Below, piece by piece: positions 54,346 through 62,906 of a DNA stretch of 64,000 bases (positions are counted from its first letter, which is position 1; every line of letters begins with the position of its first letter). Source of the stretch: Candidatus Saccharimonadota bacterium (GTDB taxonomy: Bacteria; Patescibacteriota; Saccharimonadia; Saccharimonadales; Saccharimonadaceae); contig CAJPLV010000003.1 in assembly GCA_905371715.1 (NCBI GenBank), positions 1 through 64,000 of the forward strand, read 5' to 3'. The position numbers were made by a program, and so were the translations under genes. The notes below the pieces were generated by a model. That model was not told where the DNA came from, ran no database searches, and worked only from the letters and a program-made list of their open reading frames with translations.

Positions 54346-55629
54346 TTACGAGTTCAGTTCAACCAGCTTGTCGATCGTCTTTTCAGTGATCAGCCGATTC
54401 GCAACCTCGCGCTGCGCCTCGGGCTTATCAAAATGCTTTGCCATCTCAGAATTGTTTGCATATTGCTGCTTATAGGTGTTAATATGTGCCGCCAACTCGT
54501 CTGCCGTCGCTTCAATTTTCAGTTCTTTACTCAACTGCGCCAGCACTAGACCTGCCTTGATACGCGCGTCAGCGGCATCATTTGCTTCAGCTTTCACCCA
54601 AGCGTCACGATCGGCATAGCCCTTCTCTTCAAAATACTGCTCTAAAGTGCGGCCCCGATACATCAAATTTTGGCGTAGATCCTGCTCCAGCGAACGGATT
54701 TGATCGTCGCGCAACACCGATGGCACGCTCACCGTGCTCTTTGCAACCAGCTGTTTTACTAGCTCATCTTTCAAATCATCTTTTGCCCTACGCTCTGCTT
54801 GCGCTGCAATCTCCGCTTTTATGTCGCTGCGCAAATCTTCCATTGACGTAAATGGACCGGCTTTTGCAGCAAATTTATCATCAAGCGCAGGTAACTTTAC
54901 GCTATTTACTTTTTTCACTGTCACTTCAAACACAACGTCTTGTCCCGCTAGGTCTTTCACATGATAGTCCTTCGGGAATGCTAATTTAACGTCTTTCGTA
55001 TCGCCTGCTTTCAGACCAACAAGTGCATCTTCAAATCCCGGGATGAAAGAATTTGAACCAAGCACTAGCGGATAATCCTTACCCGTGCCGCCCTGAAACG
55101 CCTCGCCATCTTTTTTACCGACGAAATCAATCACTGTCTCATCACCTATTTTTGCAGCGCGTTTGACTTTTTTCTTCTCCGACAGTCCTTTTTGGATTCG
55201 TTCAATCACTTCGTCAATTTCTTTTTTATCGACGTTAACCGCCGCTTTTTTTGCCTTAAGCTTTTTGTAATCACCTAATTTCACTTCAGGCAGTACATCT
55301 GCTTCGGCAGTAAACTCTAATAGCTCGCCCGGTACGTATTTTTTAATTTCAACTTCGGGGCGGGCTAGCACCTGCAAATTGTTGTTCAAAAAAGCTTCGG
55401 CAACCGCACGGTTTAGCGCTGCGTCTAGCGTCTCCTGCGCCAACGCATTCGGATCGGCATGTTTTTTCACAATCTCAAGCGGCACATGCCCCGTACGAAA
55501 TCCATTAACTTTGACTGTTTTTGCTAAGCGCTTTAGCGCCACCTGCTCAGCTGCTGCCAGTTCGGCATGATCCGCCGCGACCACTACTTTCACGCGCGTA
55601 TCTGATTCGTGTGTTACTGTCGTCTTCAT
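54346..55629 (-). CDS. tig: Trigger factor
   Basis: 427 residues. Ribosome-binding tail with the GFRTGHVPLEIV segment (signature GFRxGxxP), PPIase domain (GDETVIDFVGKKDGEAFQGG) and the helical C-terminal chaperone domain. TATAAT ends 8 nt before the ATG; predicted leaderless. Confidence 0.93.
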   Translation of the reverse strand: MKTTVTHESDTRVKVVVAADHAELAAAEQVALKRLAKTVKVNGFRTGHVPLEIVKKHADPNALAQETLDAALNRAVAEAFLNNNLQVLARPEVEIKKYVPGELLEFTAEADVLPEVKLGDYKKLKAKKAAVNVDKKEIDEVIERIQKGLSEKKKVKRAAKIGDETVIDFVGKKDGEAFQGGTGKDYPLVLGSNSFIPGFEDALVGLKAGDTKDVKLAFPKDYHVKDLAGQDVVFEVTVKKVNSVKLPALDDKFAAKAGPFTSMEDLRSDIKAEIAAQAERRAKDDLKDELVKQLVAKSTVSVPSVLRDDQIRSLEQDLRQNLMYRGRTLEQYFEEKGYADRDAWVKAEANDAADARIKAGLVLAQLSKELKIEATADELAAHINTYKQQYANNSEMAKHFDKPEAQREVANRLITEKTIDKLVELNS

Positions 55630-55662
55630 AACAGCACATTATAACAGATATACCGGTGTCTG

Positions 55663-56835
55663 TCAGGCGTCAAAGTCGTCCAAAAATTCCGACAAGTCAA
55701 AATCATCATCTTCGCGGACGCGCACGCGGCGGTCGCTCACTGCCGTTACGATTCGTTCAAACCCGACTGTTTTGTCTGTGCCGTCGCGCAAATTTTTCAG
55801 CGTGTACGTTTGCCGCTCTACGCTCGCCTCATCAATAAGCATGACATACGTGATATCTTTTTCTACCGCCGTGACCAGCTGCTCCGCTAACGTCCGGCCG
55901 GTATAGTCAACTTCGGTATGGATTCGTTCGCTGCGTAATTTTTCGGCGATTCGCTCCGCTGTATCAAATACGCGCCCAACCGCCGCTACGTACACTTCAG
56001 TCGCGCTCGGTAATACTGCATGCCCACTTTTTTCCAGAGCCTCGACGATATGCGCCATATCGCCCAACGATGCAACTAACGTTTCCAGCGACGGCGCGAC
56101 CATTCGCCCGCCGCGATATAATAATTTTTCATCGTTCGCGACAATATCAAACAATACGCCGGCTGTGCAATCGGCATACGATAATGTTAAATCAAGTACT
56201 ACGCCGGTGATACCGAGCACCTCAAGCCGCGCATACAATGCCGCTAAATCTTGGTATGCGTTATGCTCGCGTACTACTTCCGGTAGTTCCTCAGCATTTT
56301 TCGCCGCCAATACTTTGGCGAGCTGCTGCAAAATCGTGCCCGCTTGCATACGCCCAACGATATCGATCGCACGGTCGCGGAACTCTACAGGCGTAAGCAT
56401 GCGCTTTTCTGCAAGCAGGCGCGTCATGAGCTCGGTCTGTATTGCATCCAGTTCTAAATAATCCTCCAAAATCGCTTGCACGATTCGCGCGTCGTTCAAT
56501 CGTATACGATAGCTCGTGCGCGGCAGCCCGATCGCATCCAGGCTGCGCTTTGCAATAGCAATCGCCTCAACATCAGCACGCGGCGACTCGCAGCCAACAT
56601 TGTCGTAATGAAAAACCCGCCCCGACCATGAATACGCCGGTCGTCCGAGCGAGCCGTTTGAGATCTTAAAGCGCCGCGCATAATGCACCGACACCGGCAT
56701 GTCGTCGCCAAATTCTTCGTAGCCGTATAATTTTGCCGTTCGACGCCACGCCGATTCAATATGATGGCGCACACGAACAGATTGCGGGTAGTACAGCTCC
56801 TGGCCGCCCACCAAATTGGCTAACGAAGCTTTCAT
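55663..56835 (-). CDS. HisRS-like protein with degraded catalytic motifs
   Basis: 390 residues from MKASLANLVGG. Class II core: AWRRTAKLYGYEEF (motif 1 area), GRVFHYDNVGCESPRADVEA (motif 2 area, without the usual R-E-F core). The histidine-A box (LxRGLDYYTG) is replaced by VVLDLTLSYADC. The C-terminal anticodon-binding domain (VYVAAVGRVFDTAERIAEKL) is well kept. Either a divergent HisRS or a HisZ-like regulatory paralogue. Predicted leaderless (TGCTATAAT ends 7 nt before the ATG). Confidence 0.7.
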   Translation of the reverse strand: MKASLANLVGGQELYYPQSVRVRHHIESAWRRTAKLYGYEEFGDDMPVSVHYARRFKISNGSLGRPAYSWSGRVFHYDNVGCESPRADVEAIAIAKRSLDAIGLPRTSYRIRLNDARIVQAILEDYLELDAIQTELMTRLLAEKRMLTPVEFRDRAIDIVGRMQAGTILQQLAKVLAAKNAEELPEVVREHNAYQDLAALYARLEVLGITGVVLDLTLSYADCTAGVLFDIVANDEKLLYRGGRMVAPSLETLVASLGDMAHIVEALEKSGHAVLPSATEVYVAAVGRVFDTAERIAEKLRSERIHTEVDYTGRTLAEQLVTAVEKDITYVMLIDEASVERQTYTLKNLRDGTDKTVGFERIVTAVSDRRVRVREDDDFDLSEFLDDFDA

Positions 56836-56932
56836 GGAATTTATTATAGCATACTTGACTATATTTTGCAAGCATTTTATATTATGGATACGCTTAATTT
56901 TTGTATTAGAAAACACCCTCTAGTTATAGATA

Positions 56933-57460
56933 TCATTGCAGCCTATGTTGCTGTACCCACGCATACATCGCGATTCCAGCCGCTACGCCGACATTAAGGC
57001 TGCGCGTACTGCCGAATTGCTCAATCGCAATAGTCCGGGGAGCATACCGCAATAGCTCTTGGCGAATTCCTGAGCGTTCCGCGCCAAATAGCAGTACGGC
57101 ATTTTTCGGTAATTTCGTGCGGCTCAAAGGCTGCGAGCCATCGACATTGTCGATTGCAACCAGTTCTTTGCCCGTAATCGCATGTATAAAGTCATCCGCC
57201 GCCGCATAGTAGTGCACGTGCAAGTATTTGTCGGTCATCATTGCGCCGCGCTTATTCCATTGCCGCCGCCCAATAACATGCACGTGCCGCACGCCAAACG
57301 CATTCGCGCTGCGCACGATCGTGCCCATATTGAAGTCCCGCTCAACATTATCAATTGCAATCTCTAGCATTGAACCATGCGCGTCCAGATCATTGATAAT
57401 TTGCTCCATCGGCACACCTTTGTAACAGTTGACGACGTTGCGGGAGTCGTTAGGCGTCAT
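56933..57460 (-). CDS. SpoU/TrmH-family RNA 2'-O-methyltransferase
   Basis: 175 residues. SPOUT motifs: IAIDNVERDFNMGTIVRSAN (motif 1), LLFGAERSGIRQELL (motif 2) and IEQFGSTRSLNVGVAAGIAM (motif 3, the SAM knot). Target nucleotide unknown. Starts 11 nt before the end of the preceding gene. Confidence 0.88.
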   Translation of the reverse strand: MTPNDSRNVVNCYKGVPMEQIINDLDAHGSMLEIAIDNVERDFNMGTIVRSANAFGVRHVHVIGRRQWNKRGAMMTDKYLHVHYYAAADDFIHAITGKELVAIDNVDGSQPLSRTKLPKNAVLLFGAERSGIRQELLRYAPRTIAIEQFGSTRSLNVGVAAGIAMYAWVQQHRLQ

Positions 57461-57836
57461 CGGTAGTTCGTTCCGAAGCTGGAGCCTCTTCGTCGTTTCG
57501 CGTCTTCAAAAAAGCCTGCACCAGTGCATCGTGCGCAACGGCTCCGGCGCTAAATGATATTCGCCAAGAATCTTTTGGCCGCGTATCAAGCACATGCTCG
57601 TACTCGCCCTTTATACACGCGACTCCATCTTCTGCAGAAATATCATTTGGTATATCTACGAGCCTGTCCAGCACGGCAGTGGCAATAGCACGCGGATCAT
57701 GCGGCAAGTCATCTATGCGTGTTTCGACTTGATTGCCATCAATGTCTTCGTGCTTTACCGTCTGCTTTGCCATAGCACCAGCGAGCGTACCTTGTTGCGA
57801 CCGAATTCGATCAAGCGGGAACCTTTCAACTGTCAT
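57450..57836 (-). CDS. Unrecognised soluble protein upstream of the TrmH-type gene
   Basis: 128 residues from ATG 57836 (GAAAGGA 6 nt upstream; two earlier ATGs in frame lack an SD). Acidic, without membrane segments or clear motif. Coupled to the methyltransferase by overlap. An extended -10 (TGATACAAT, 57906-57914) may be its promoter. Confidence 0.6.
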   Translation of the reverse strand: MTVERFPLDRIRSQQGTLAGAMAKQTVKHEDIDGNQVETRIDDLPHDPRAIATAVLDRLVDIPNDISAEDGVACIKGEYEHVLDTRPKDSWRISFSAGAVAHDALVQAFLKTRNDEEAPASERTTDDA

Positions 57837-57946
57837 ATAATCCTTTCTCGTTTGCATCATGATATACGAGCGGCAAACGTTTGATTTATTATTGACAATC
57901 TCTACATTGTATCATGTTATATAATAAATATGAATTCATGCGGCTA

Positions 57947-57975
57947 TTTACTTTGCGCCGAAGTGCCGGTATAAT
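57947..57975 (+). promoter_or_regulatory. Promoter of tRNA-Leu(CAG)
   Basis: TTTACT, 17-nt spacer, TATAAT, about 50 nt before the mature 5' end. Confidence 0.7.
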
Positions 57976-58032
57976 CAGATCGTAAGAGTCCGGAGCGGCT
58001 AAAACTAGTGCACTTTTATACCCATTATGTAT

Positions 58033-58119
58033 GCGGATGTGGCGGAATTGGTAGACGCGCTAGCTTCAGGTGCTAGTGCCAGCAATGGCGTGGAGGTTCA
58101 AGTCCTCTCATCCGCACCA
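58033..58119 (+). tRNA. tRNA-Leu (CAG anticodon)
   Basis: 87 nt with long variable arm. Acceptor GCGGATG/CATCCGC, anticodon loop TTCAGGT (anticodon CAG), encoded CCA. Confidence 0.94.
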
Positions 58120-58143
58120 AAATTGAGATTTATAGCCATAACT

Positions 58144-58167
58144 CAGGCGCAATGCGTCTGTTTTTTA
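58144..58167 (+). terminator. Terminator of tRNA-Leu(CAG)
   Basis: CAGGCGC-AAT-GCGTCTG stem followed by TTTTTT. Confidence 0.75.
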
Positions 58168-58242
58168 TATTTTAGCCTTTGTCGCGGATAAAGCGCCTAC
58201 GCGCATCTTATGAACAAGTAGCCACGAAAGTCCCCCGCTAGA

Positions 58243-59838
58243 TTAAAACCGAAGCGTACCATCAATCATGCCGGCAAGCTGGCGTACGTCATTTAGCTGC
58301 TTAACGCCAGGATTAAGCGTACCGAGCGGATCAAATAGCTTGCGGATTGCACGATACATATCAACGCGCCGCGCACCAATGCATTCGTACGCAAATCGGC
58401 TTAGCGACCGCCCTTCGCCGTGCTGACCAACGATTGCGCCGCCGTACTGATGAACGAGCCGCGCTGTTTCGTCAAACAAACGCATGAGTTTTTGACGGTC
58501 GCTCGCCTGCGCTATCGGTGCAAGCGGATATGCCGACACGAGTTCAGTCAAACCGTCTACCGCAATTGGCAGATCCACGCGCAACTTATTACCGAGCGCC
58601 GCCAGCGCTTTCGTGAAATCCTCAAACCGTTCCGGCGGCACGAACCAATCGGACAACAATGGCGGCATACCAACGCCTGCACGATCTGGCAGTGTAGAAT
58701 AGCGCGCAACATCAAGGAGTGGCGATAGCGAAGCGCGCGCATCATCGTCCAATACCAGCGAAACGTCAGCTACGCTACCGCATAATTTTTCAAGCTTTTT
58801 CTTTCCTTTCGCACGGGCACGCGCGTTAAAATCGTCAAACCCAACAAGAATAACCGCCTGCGGCGCTTTACCGCCAACCTCTTGAAACCACGGCGCCTTA
58901 TAGCCAACTTGTACCGCCCGCCGTACGAGCGCCGCATCAAAGTACTTCACAAACGCCGGCGCGAACCGGCGCAGTTCATCAAGCATGTCGCGCGCTGTGT
59001 CTGCCGAAGCAAATACAAGCGCCGCCGTATCCAAATGCTGGCTGCGAAAATCAACGCGCAAAATCATCTCGCTGATAATACCAAGCGTACCCTGGCTGCC
59101 GATAAAGAGCGGCGTCAGGTCGATGCTGCCATCGCGGTCGCGTACACGCGCAATACTGTTATAGCCAGTTTGATCGCGCTCGTGGATTGTACTGATTTCA
59201 TCAGCGTAATCTTCCAAAATTGTTTCTACACCGCGGTAAATATCGCCCTCTAAATCCTGCTGGCCTTTCTTGCGGCTGAGCTCGCGTTTACTAATTTTGC
59301 CAGTCTGCAGCACGTCGCCGTTCGCTAGCACAACCTCTAACTGGCTCACATTCGCCGCAAGCGAACCATATTTGCCCGCCAGATACCCCGCAGCATTGTC
59401 GGCAATCGCGCCGCCAATTGTGCCGCGCGGGTCAAGTCCATCAAGCGCCAGAACTCCCGTGCCCTGCAAGGCAAGCGCCGATTGAAGCGCCTGAATCGTC
59501 ACGCCAGGCTGCAGACGCGCCAACCGCTGTTTACTATCATATTCAAAAATCGTGTTCATGTGTGCCGCGAGAGAGATTTGTGCGCCGCGACCGACAGCAC
59601 CGCCATTAATGCCATAGCCGGCACCACGCGCTACGAGCGGCAACGCGTGTCCGCGCTCAGACAGCTGCCACGAAAATCGCGCCGTTTTGCGAATATCACT
59701 CGTATTTCGCGGTGACACGACCATTTCAGGAGCAATCGCCAAAATCCCCGCGTCCCTGGCGCGCGCCGCACGCAAATCCGTGCGAAAATCTACCTCGCCT
59801 GCCAAGTGTCCGCGCAAATAGGTTGCGACTTTGCTCAT
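58243..59838 (-). CDS. FAD-linked oxidase, GlcD/D-lactate-dehydrogenase type
   Basis: 531 residues. FAD-binding type-4 domain (VSPRNTSDIRKTARFSWQLS, GAGYGINGGAVGRGAQIS, LDPRGTIGGAIADNAAGYLA) and the C-terminal oxidase domain (VGQHGEGRSLSRFAYECI). Likely substrates are 2-hydroxy acids such as D-lactate or glycolate. No Fe-S partner or membrane helix visible, so the electron acceptor is unknown. AAGGGG precedes the ATG. The gene lies antisense between two tRNA-Leu genes. Confidence 0.85.
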   Translation of the reverse strand: MSKVATYLRGHLAGEVDFRTDLRAARARDAGILAIAPEMVVSPRNTSDIRKTARFSWQLSERGHALPLVARGAGYGINGGAVGRGAQISLAAHMNTIFEYDSKQRLARLQPGVTIQALQSALALQGTGVLALDGLDPRGTIGGAIADNAAGYLAGKYGSLAANVSQLEVVLANGDVLQTGKISKRELSRKKGQQDLEGDIYRGVETILEDYADEISTIHERDQTGYNSIARVRDRDGSIDLTPLFIGSQGTLGIISEMILRVDFRSQHLDTAALVFASADTARDMLDELRRFAPAFVKYFDAALVRRAVQVGYKAPWFQEVGGKAPQAVILVGFDDFNARARAKGKKKLEKLCGSVADVSLVLDDDARASLSPLLDVARYSTLPDRAGVGMPPLLSDWFVPPERFEDFTKALAALGNKLRVDLPIAVDGLTELVSAYPLAPIAQASDRQKLMRLFDETARLVHQYGGAIVGQHGEGRSLSRFAYECIGARRVDMYRAIRKLFDPLGTLNPGVKQLNDVRQLAGMIDGTLRF

Positions 59839-60017
59839 TATTGCCCCTTATTCCTAATCATTTACGTCTGGGTTTATTTTAACACAAGCAGAGTTAGATA
59901 GAAAATAGTATTAGCAACAGACCCAATACTATTGACGAGCCACAAGGCTGTATGGCAGCCTCTCGTAATTTCACTCGTTGTTTGCTATACTGGATTTTAC
60001 GCGTTTACGCGCGCCAT

Positions 60018-60102
60018 GCGGATGTGGTGGAATTGGTAGACACGTATGCCTTAGGAGCATATGCCTCACGGCGTGAAGGTTCAAGTCCTTTCATCCGCAC
60101 CA
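60018..60102 (+). tRNA. tRNA-Leu (TAG anticodon)
   Basis: 85 nt. Acceptor GCGGATG/CATCCGC, anticodon loop CTTAGGA (anticodon TAG), long variable arm, encoded CCA. TTTGCTATACT at 59981-59991 is a fitting extended -10. Confidence 0.94.
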
Positions 60103-60148
60103 AAAGATAAAACCCACCTAAAGGATTAGTGCTTTTAATTTGGAGCTT

Positions 60149-61447
60149 CTACCACCCGACTGCTAGCACTCCAGCACCATCACTTTTCAACTGATCGACA
60201 ATTACGCCATTTGCATTGACTGCCATCGTCGGACCGTTAATACTTGCGGTTACTATGGTAGTTTGTGCTTGTATGGCATGTAAGCTTATGTCAGCAGCAT
60301 GAAATTGTTTTTGTAAATAGCCGTAGACAACGTCGTCTAGCGGAGCATAAACTGTATCACTGCCTTTCATGCGATTTACAACATCGGGATAATGCAAATC
60401 ATAGCAAACGTACGCAGTGATCGTCCGCCCTCCAAAACGTACATTTTGCGCCGAAACGCGCCCGACACCTTCTTCATCCGGCGCAATGTGCTGTTTATAA
60501 TTCACCAGCGCGTCTTTGCCGTCTTCGTCTAATATGACGACCTTTTTGTAGCGTCGATCCCCGATAATTTCTTGCGTATGGTAAACTAACCGCAGATGAT
60601 TATTTCGAGTAAAATCACGCAGCTGTTCACGACTTGACGCAGGTAATGAATTCTCCGGCCAGACTATCGTTACCCCTGGTTTGGCGTGGCGTGATTTTAG
60701 CGCTTGGAGAGATAGTTGCTCCAGTCGCTTAACGTCGTTTTTGGTCGCCGGCGCGTTGACGCCGCCCTCAGTCATAGACTGAACTGCTATAGTCGGCAGT
60801 ATCGGCTGGGCTGGCAGTTTTGCAACGACTATATTTGCTGCTATCACAACTACAGCTACTACCCCGCTGGCTATAATAAATTGCATGCGTTTTCGCCGAC
60901 ACCACAACCAGGCTAGCCCGACGCCGATTGCTAGCAATGCAAACTCAATCGCCGCTTCGCCGCCCCAGCGCCCTAGCATGAGTATTCCATTGTTGCGCCA
61001 AACTGTATAACCGAGATGCGGAATCCACCAGTCTTTCATCACTGGCGCATGCAGTCGTATCAAAGTAAAACTACACCAGACAATAACAAATAGTACGCTA
61101 ACCGCTTTTACACCAATCCAGCGTCTTAGCAACACTATCCACCAAATATTTGCGAGTAAAAAGATAAAACCGACACTTGCCAACACCGCCACAATAGGCG
61201 TCATAAACTGATAGTACCAATATGTCGTCGGCAATAACCAGCAAGCGCAAAATGTTAGCCCTAAAAAATACGCATGCCGCGCTGTTGCTCGCCGCAGCAC
61301 CACAAATACTGCCGCCACAGCAAACAACGCCGGCAGCTGCAACCACCACACTGACATATGCGCCGCAAGCGCCAGCACCACGCCAGACGCTGCCATAATT
61401 AGATAGTCCTTAAGAGAGTGGTGCTTCGTAAAAACTGAGTACTGCAT
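60149..61447 (-). CDS. Apolipoprotein N-acyltransferase-like protein (Lnt/CN-hydrolase)
   Basis: 432 residues from MQYSVFTKHHSLKDYL. About six N-terminal membrane helices, then a carbon-nitrogen hydrolase domain with the triad Glu (VWPENSLP), Lys (NYKQHIAPDEEG) and Cys (AYVCYDLHYPDVV). Layout fits Lnt, which acylates lipoproteins, but the sequence is divergent and shorter than E. coli Lnt. Predicted leaderless (TATACT ends 7 nt before the ATG). Confidence 0.78.
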   Translation of the reverse strand: MQYSVFTKHHSLKDYLIMAASGVVLALAAHMSVWWLQLPALFAVAAVFVVLRRATARHAYFLGLTFCACWLLPTTYWYYQFMTPIVAVLASVGFIFLLANIWWIVLLRRWIGVKAVSVLFVIVWCSFTLIRLHAPVMKDWWIPHLGYTVWRNNGILMLGRWGGEAAIEFALLAIGVGLAWLWCRRKRMQFIIASGVVAVVVIAANIVVAKLPAQPILPTIAVQSMTEGGVNAPATKNDVKRLEQLSLQALKSRHAKPGVTIVWPENSLPASSREQLRDFTRNNHLRLVYHTQEIIGDRRYKKVVILDEDGKDALVNYKQHIAPDEEGVGRVSAQNVRFGGRTITAYVCYDLHYPDVVNRMKGSDTVYAPLDDVVYGYLQKQFHAADISLHAIQAQTTIVTASINGPTMAVNANGVIVDQLKSDGAGVLAVGW

Positions 61448-61465
61448 TATTCTTAGTATAATATT

Positions 61466-61499
61466 TTTGACACAACGACAAACCCGACGTTGTGTCAAA
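61466..61499. promoter_or_regulatory. Perfect 12-bp inverted repeat at the lnt-like promoter
   Basis: TTTGACACAACG, 10-nt spacer, CGTTGTGTCAAA. It spans the expected -35 position of the promoter whose -10 is at 61455-61460. No U-run follows on the minus strand, so it reads more like an operator than a terminator. Confidence 0.6.
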
Positions 61500-61529
61500 T
61501 TACAAATGACTGTCGTGCGTGCAGAGAGA

Positions 61530-62084
61530 TCACCTCTCTCGGCGGAAAGAGGTGAGAAAAGCATTACCATAACTACGATTGTCCACCACAACAATTTCCT
61601 TAGTCAGATTTGGAAACTCACCTCTTCCTGGATGTGATAATACCATAAGCGCCCCAGGTTTGAGAAGACTTAAAAGTTTCAATACTGTGGAAAACTGCGT
61701 ATCGTGATATGGCGGATCAGCAAAAATAATGTCATAATTTTCTGCCTTGCCAGATTTCAGCCATGTGCTAACAGATGAGTATACCAATGAGACGTCGTTT
61801 TCGACACCAAGCGATACCATATTTTTACGTAATATATTTTGTGCGATTTTATCACGCTCAATAAATGTAACATGCGCCGCGCCGCGGCTAAGCGCTTCAA
61901 ATCCAACCGCGCCCGTTCCCGCAAATACATCAAGTACATATGCACCGCGAACTTCACTGCCAACTCGATTGAACAGCGCATTGCGAATACGCTCGCCCAT
62001 CGGTTTAGTGCGCGTATTGTTTGGCTTCGGCGCATCAAGCTTACGTCCGCCGTATTTGCCGGCAATGACGCGAATTGACGTCAC
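61530..62084 (-). CDS. rsmD: 16S rRNA (guanine966-N2)-methyltransferase
   Basis: 184 residues from GTG 62084, which overlaps the previous stop (GTGA). SAM motif I VLDVFAGTGAVGFEALSRGA and catalytic FADPPY are present; RVIAGKYGGRKL is the typical RsmD start. The longer frame extends into the upstream gene and is rejected. Confidence 0.9.
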   Translation of the reverse strand: MTSIRVIAGKYGGRKLDAPKPNNTRTKPMGERIRNALFNRVGSEVRGAYVLDVFAGTGAVGFEALSRGAAHVTFIERDKIAQNILRKNMVSLGVENDVSLVYSSVSTWLKSGKAENYDIIFADPPYHDTQFSTVLKLLSLLKPGALMVLSHPGRGEFPNLTKEIVVVDNRSYGNAFLTSFRRER

Positions 62085-62887
62085 AAAACCGCCTCGCGGT
62101 ATGCCGCGTACCACGCATACATCACGACCGCACAGATTTTTGGGATCAGCGTGCGGCGTGTTTGGTTCGCAAGGCGCGCCGTCCACCCGTGCTTCCAAAA
62201 TATTTCATACATATTTAACGCGTAGACCTCCTGCACTGCCTCCAGGAATATGCGCTCTAGTCCTAAGTTATCCGCACGCTTTACCCATTCTTTACTCGGC
62301 GCAGAGTCAGCGAACGTCGTCGTTTTGATCGCTGTTGCCACGCCGATTTCAAACAGTAAATGCGTCGCGAACACGCCTTTTGCACCCCAATACTCCCAGT
62401 TACGCCCCATCGTATCGCGCAGGTTATTGCCTTTAATGATGTTTTTGTCCTTGATTGATAAGCGCTCTTCTTTCGGCTTGCCCCACAGTTCTTCAATCTT
62501 ATCGCTAAGCGGATAGTGGTGCGCCGGCGTCAAACCGTCGGTAATCGCGTGCGCCATCCAGGCGGCTTCAAACGCAGCGCGCACCCGATTAGTATCGCGA
62601 AGCGCCTGCACTAAATTTGCATAGTGATCGTTAATCATACCGGCAAGCGCCCGGTCGTTCGGATTCGCCGGGTCAATGTAGTGCCACGGTTCGTCAACGC
62701 TCGGGCTCTTACGTTTAATGCCGTCCGGACCGTTATTACCCTCAAAGTGCAGAATCTCGCGCGTTGTTGGGAAAGAATGCTCTACGCCTGTAAACTTTCG
62801 CATGTTGCGCCGCGCGATACGGTCAATCTTTTGATGGACCCCGAGAAAATTTCCTGAATGGGAACGAAATGTCGTACCACTGTACAT
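62081..62887 (-). CDS. Zinc-phospholipase-C / S1-P1-nuclease-like protein
   Basis: 268 residues, no signal peptide. GVHQKIDRIARR, DEPWHYIDP and AHAITDGLTPAHHYPL (HxxxDxxxPxH pattern, about 112-124) resemble the multi-zinc site of the phospholipase C / P1 nuclease fold. The substrate is open. Predicted leaderless (TGGTATAAT ends 8 nt before the ATG). Overlaps rsmD by 4 nt. Confidence 0.6.
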   Translation of the reverse strand: MYSGTTFRSHSGNFLGVHQKIDRIARRNMRKFTGVEHSFPTTREILHFEGNNGPDGIKRKSPSVDEPWHYIDPANPNDRALAGMINDHYANLVQALRDTNRVRAAFEAAWMAHAITDGLTPAHHYPLSDKIEELWGKPKEERLSIKDKNIIKGNNLRDTMGRNWEYWGAKGVFATHLLFEIGVATAIKTTTFADSAPSKEWVKRADNLGLERIFLEAVQEVYALNMYEIFWKHGWTARLANQTRRTLIPKICAVVMYAWYAAYREAVL

Positions 62888-62906
62888 AATTATTTATTAT
62901 ACCATG

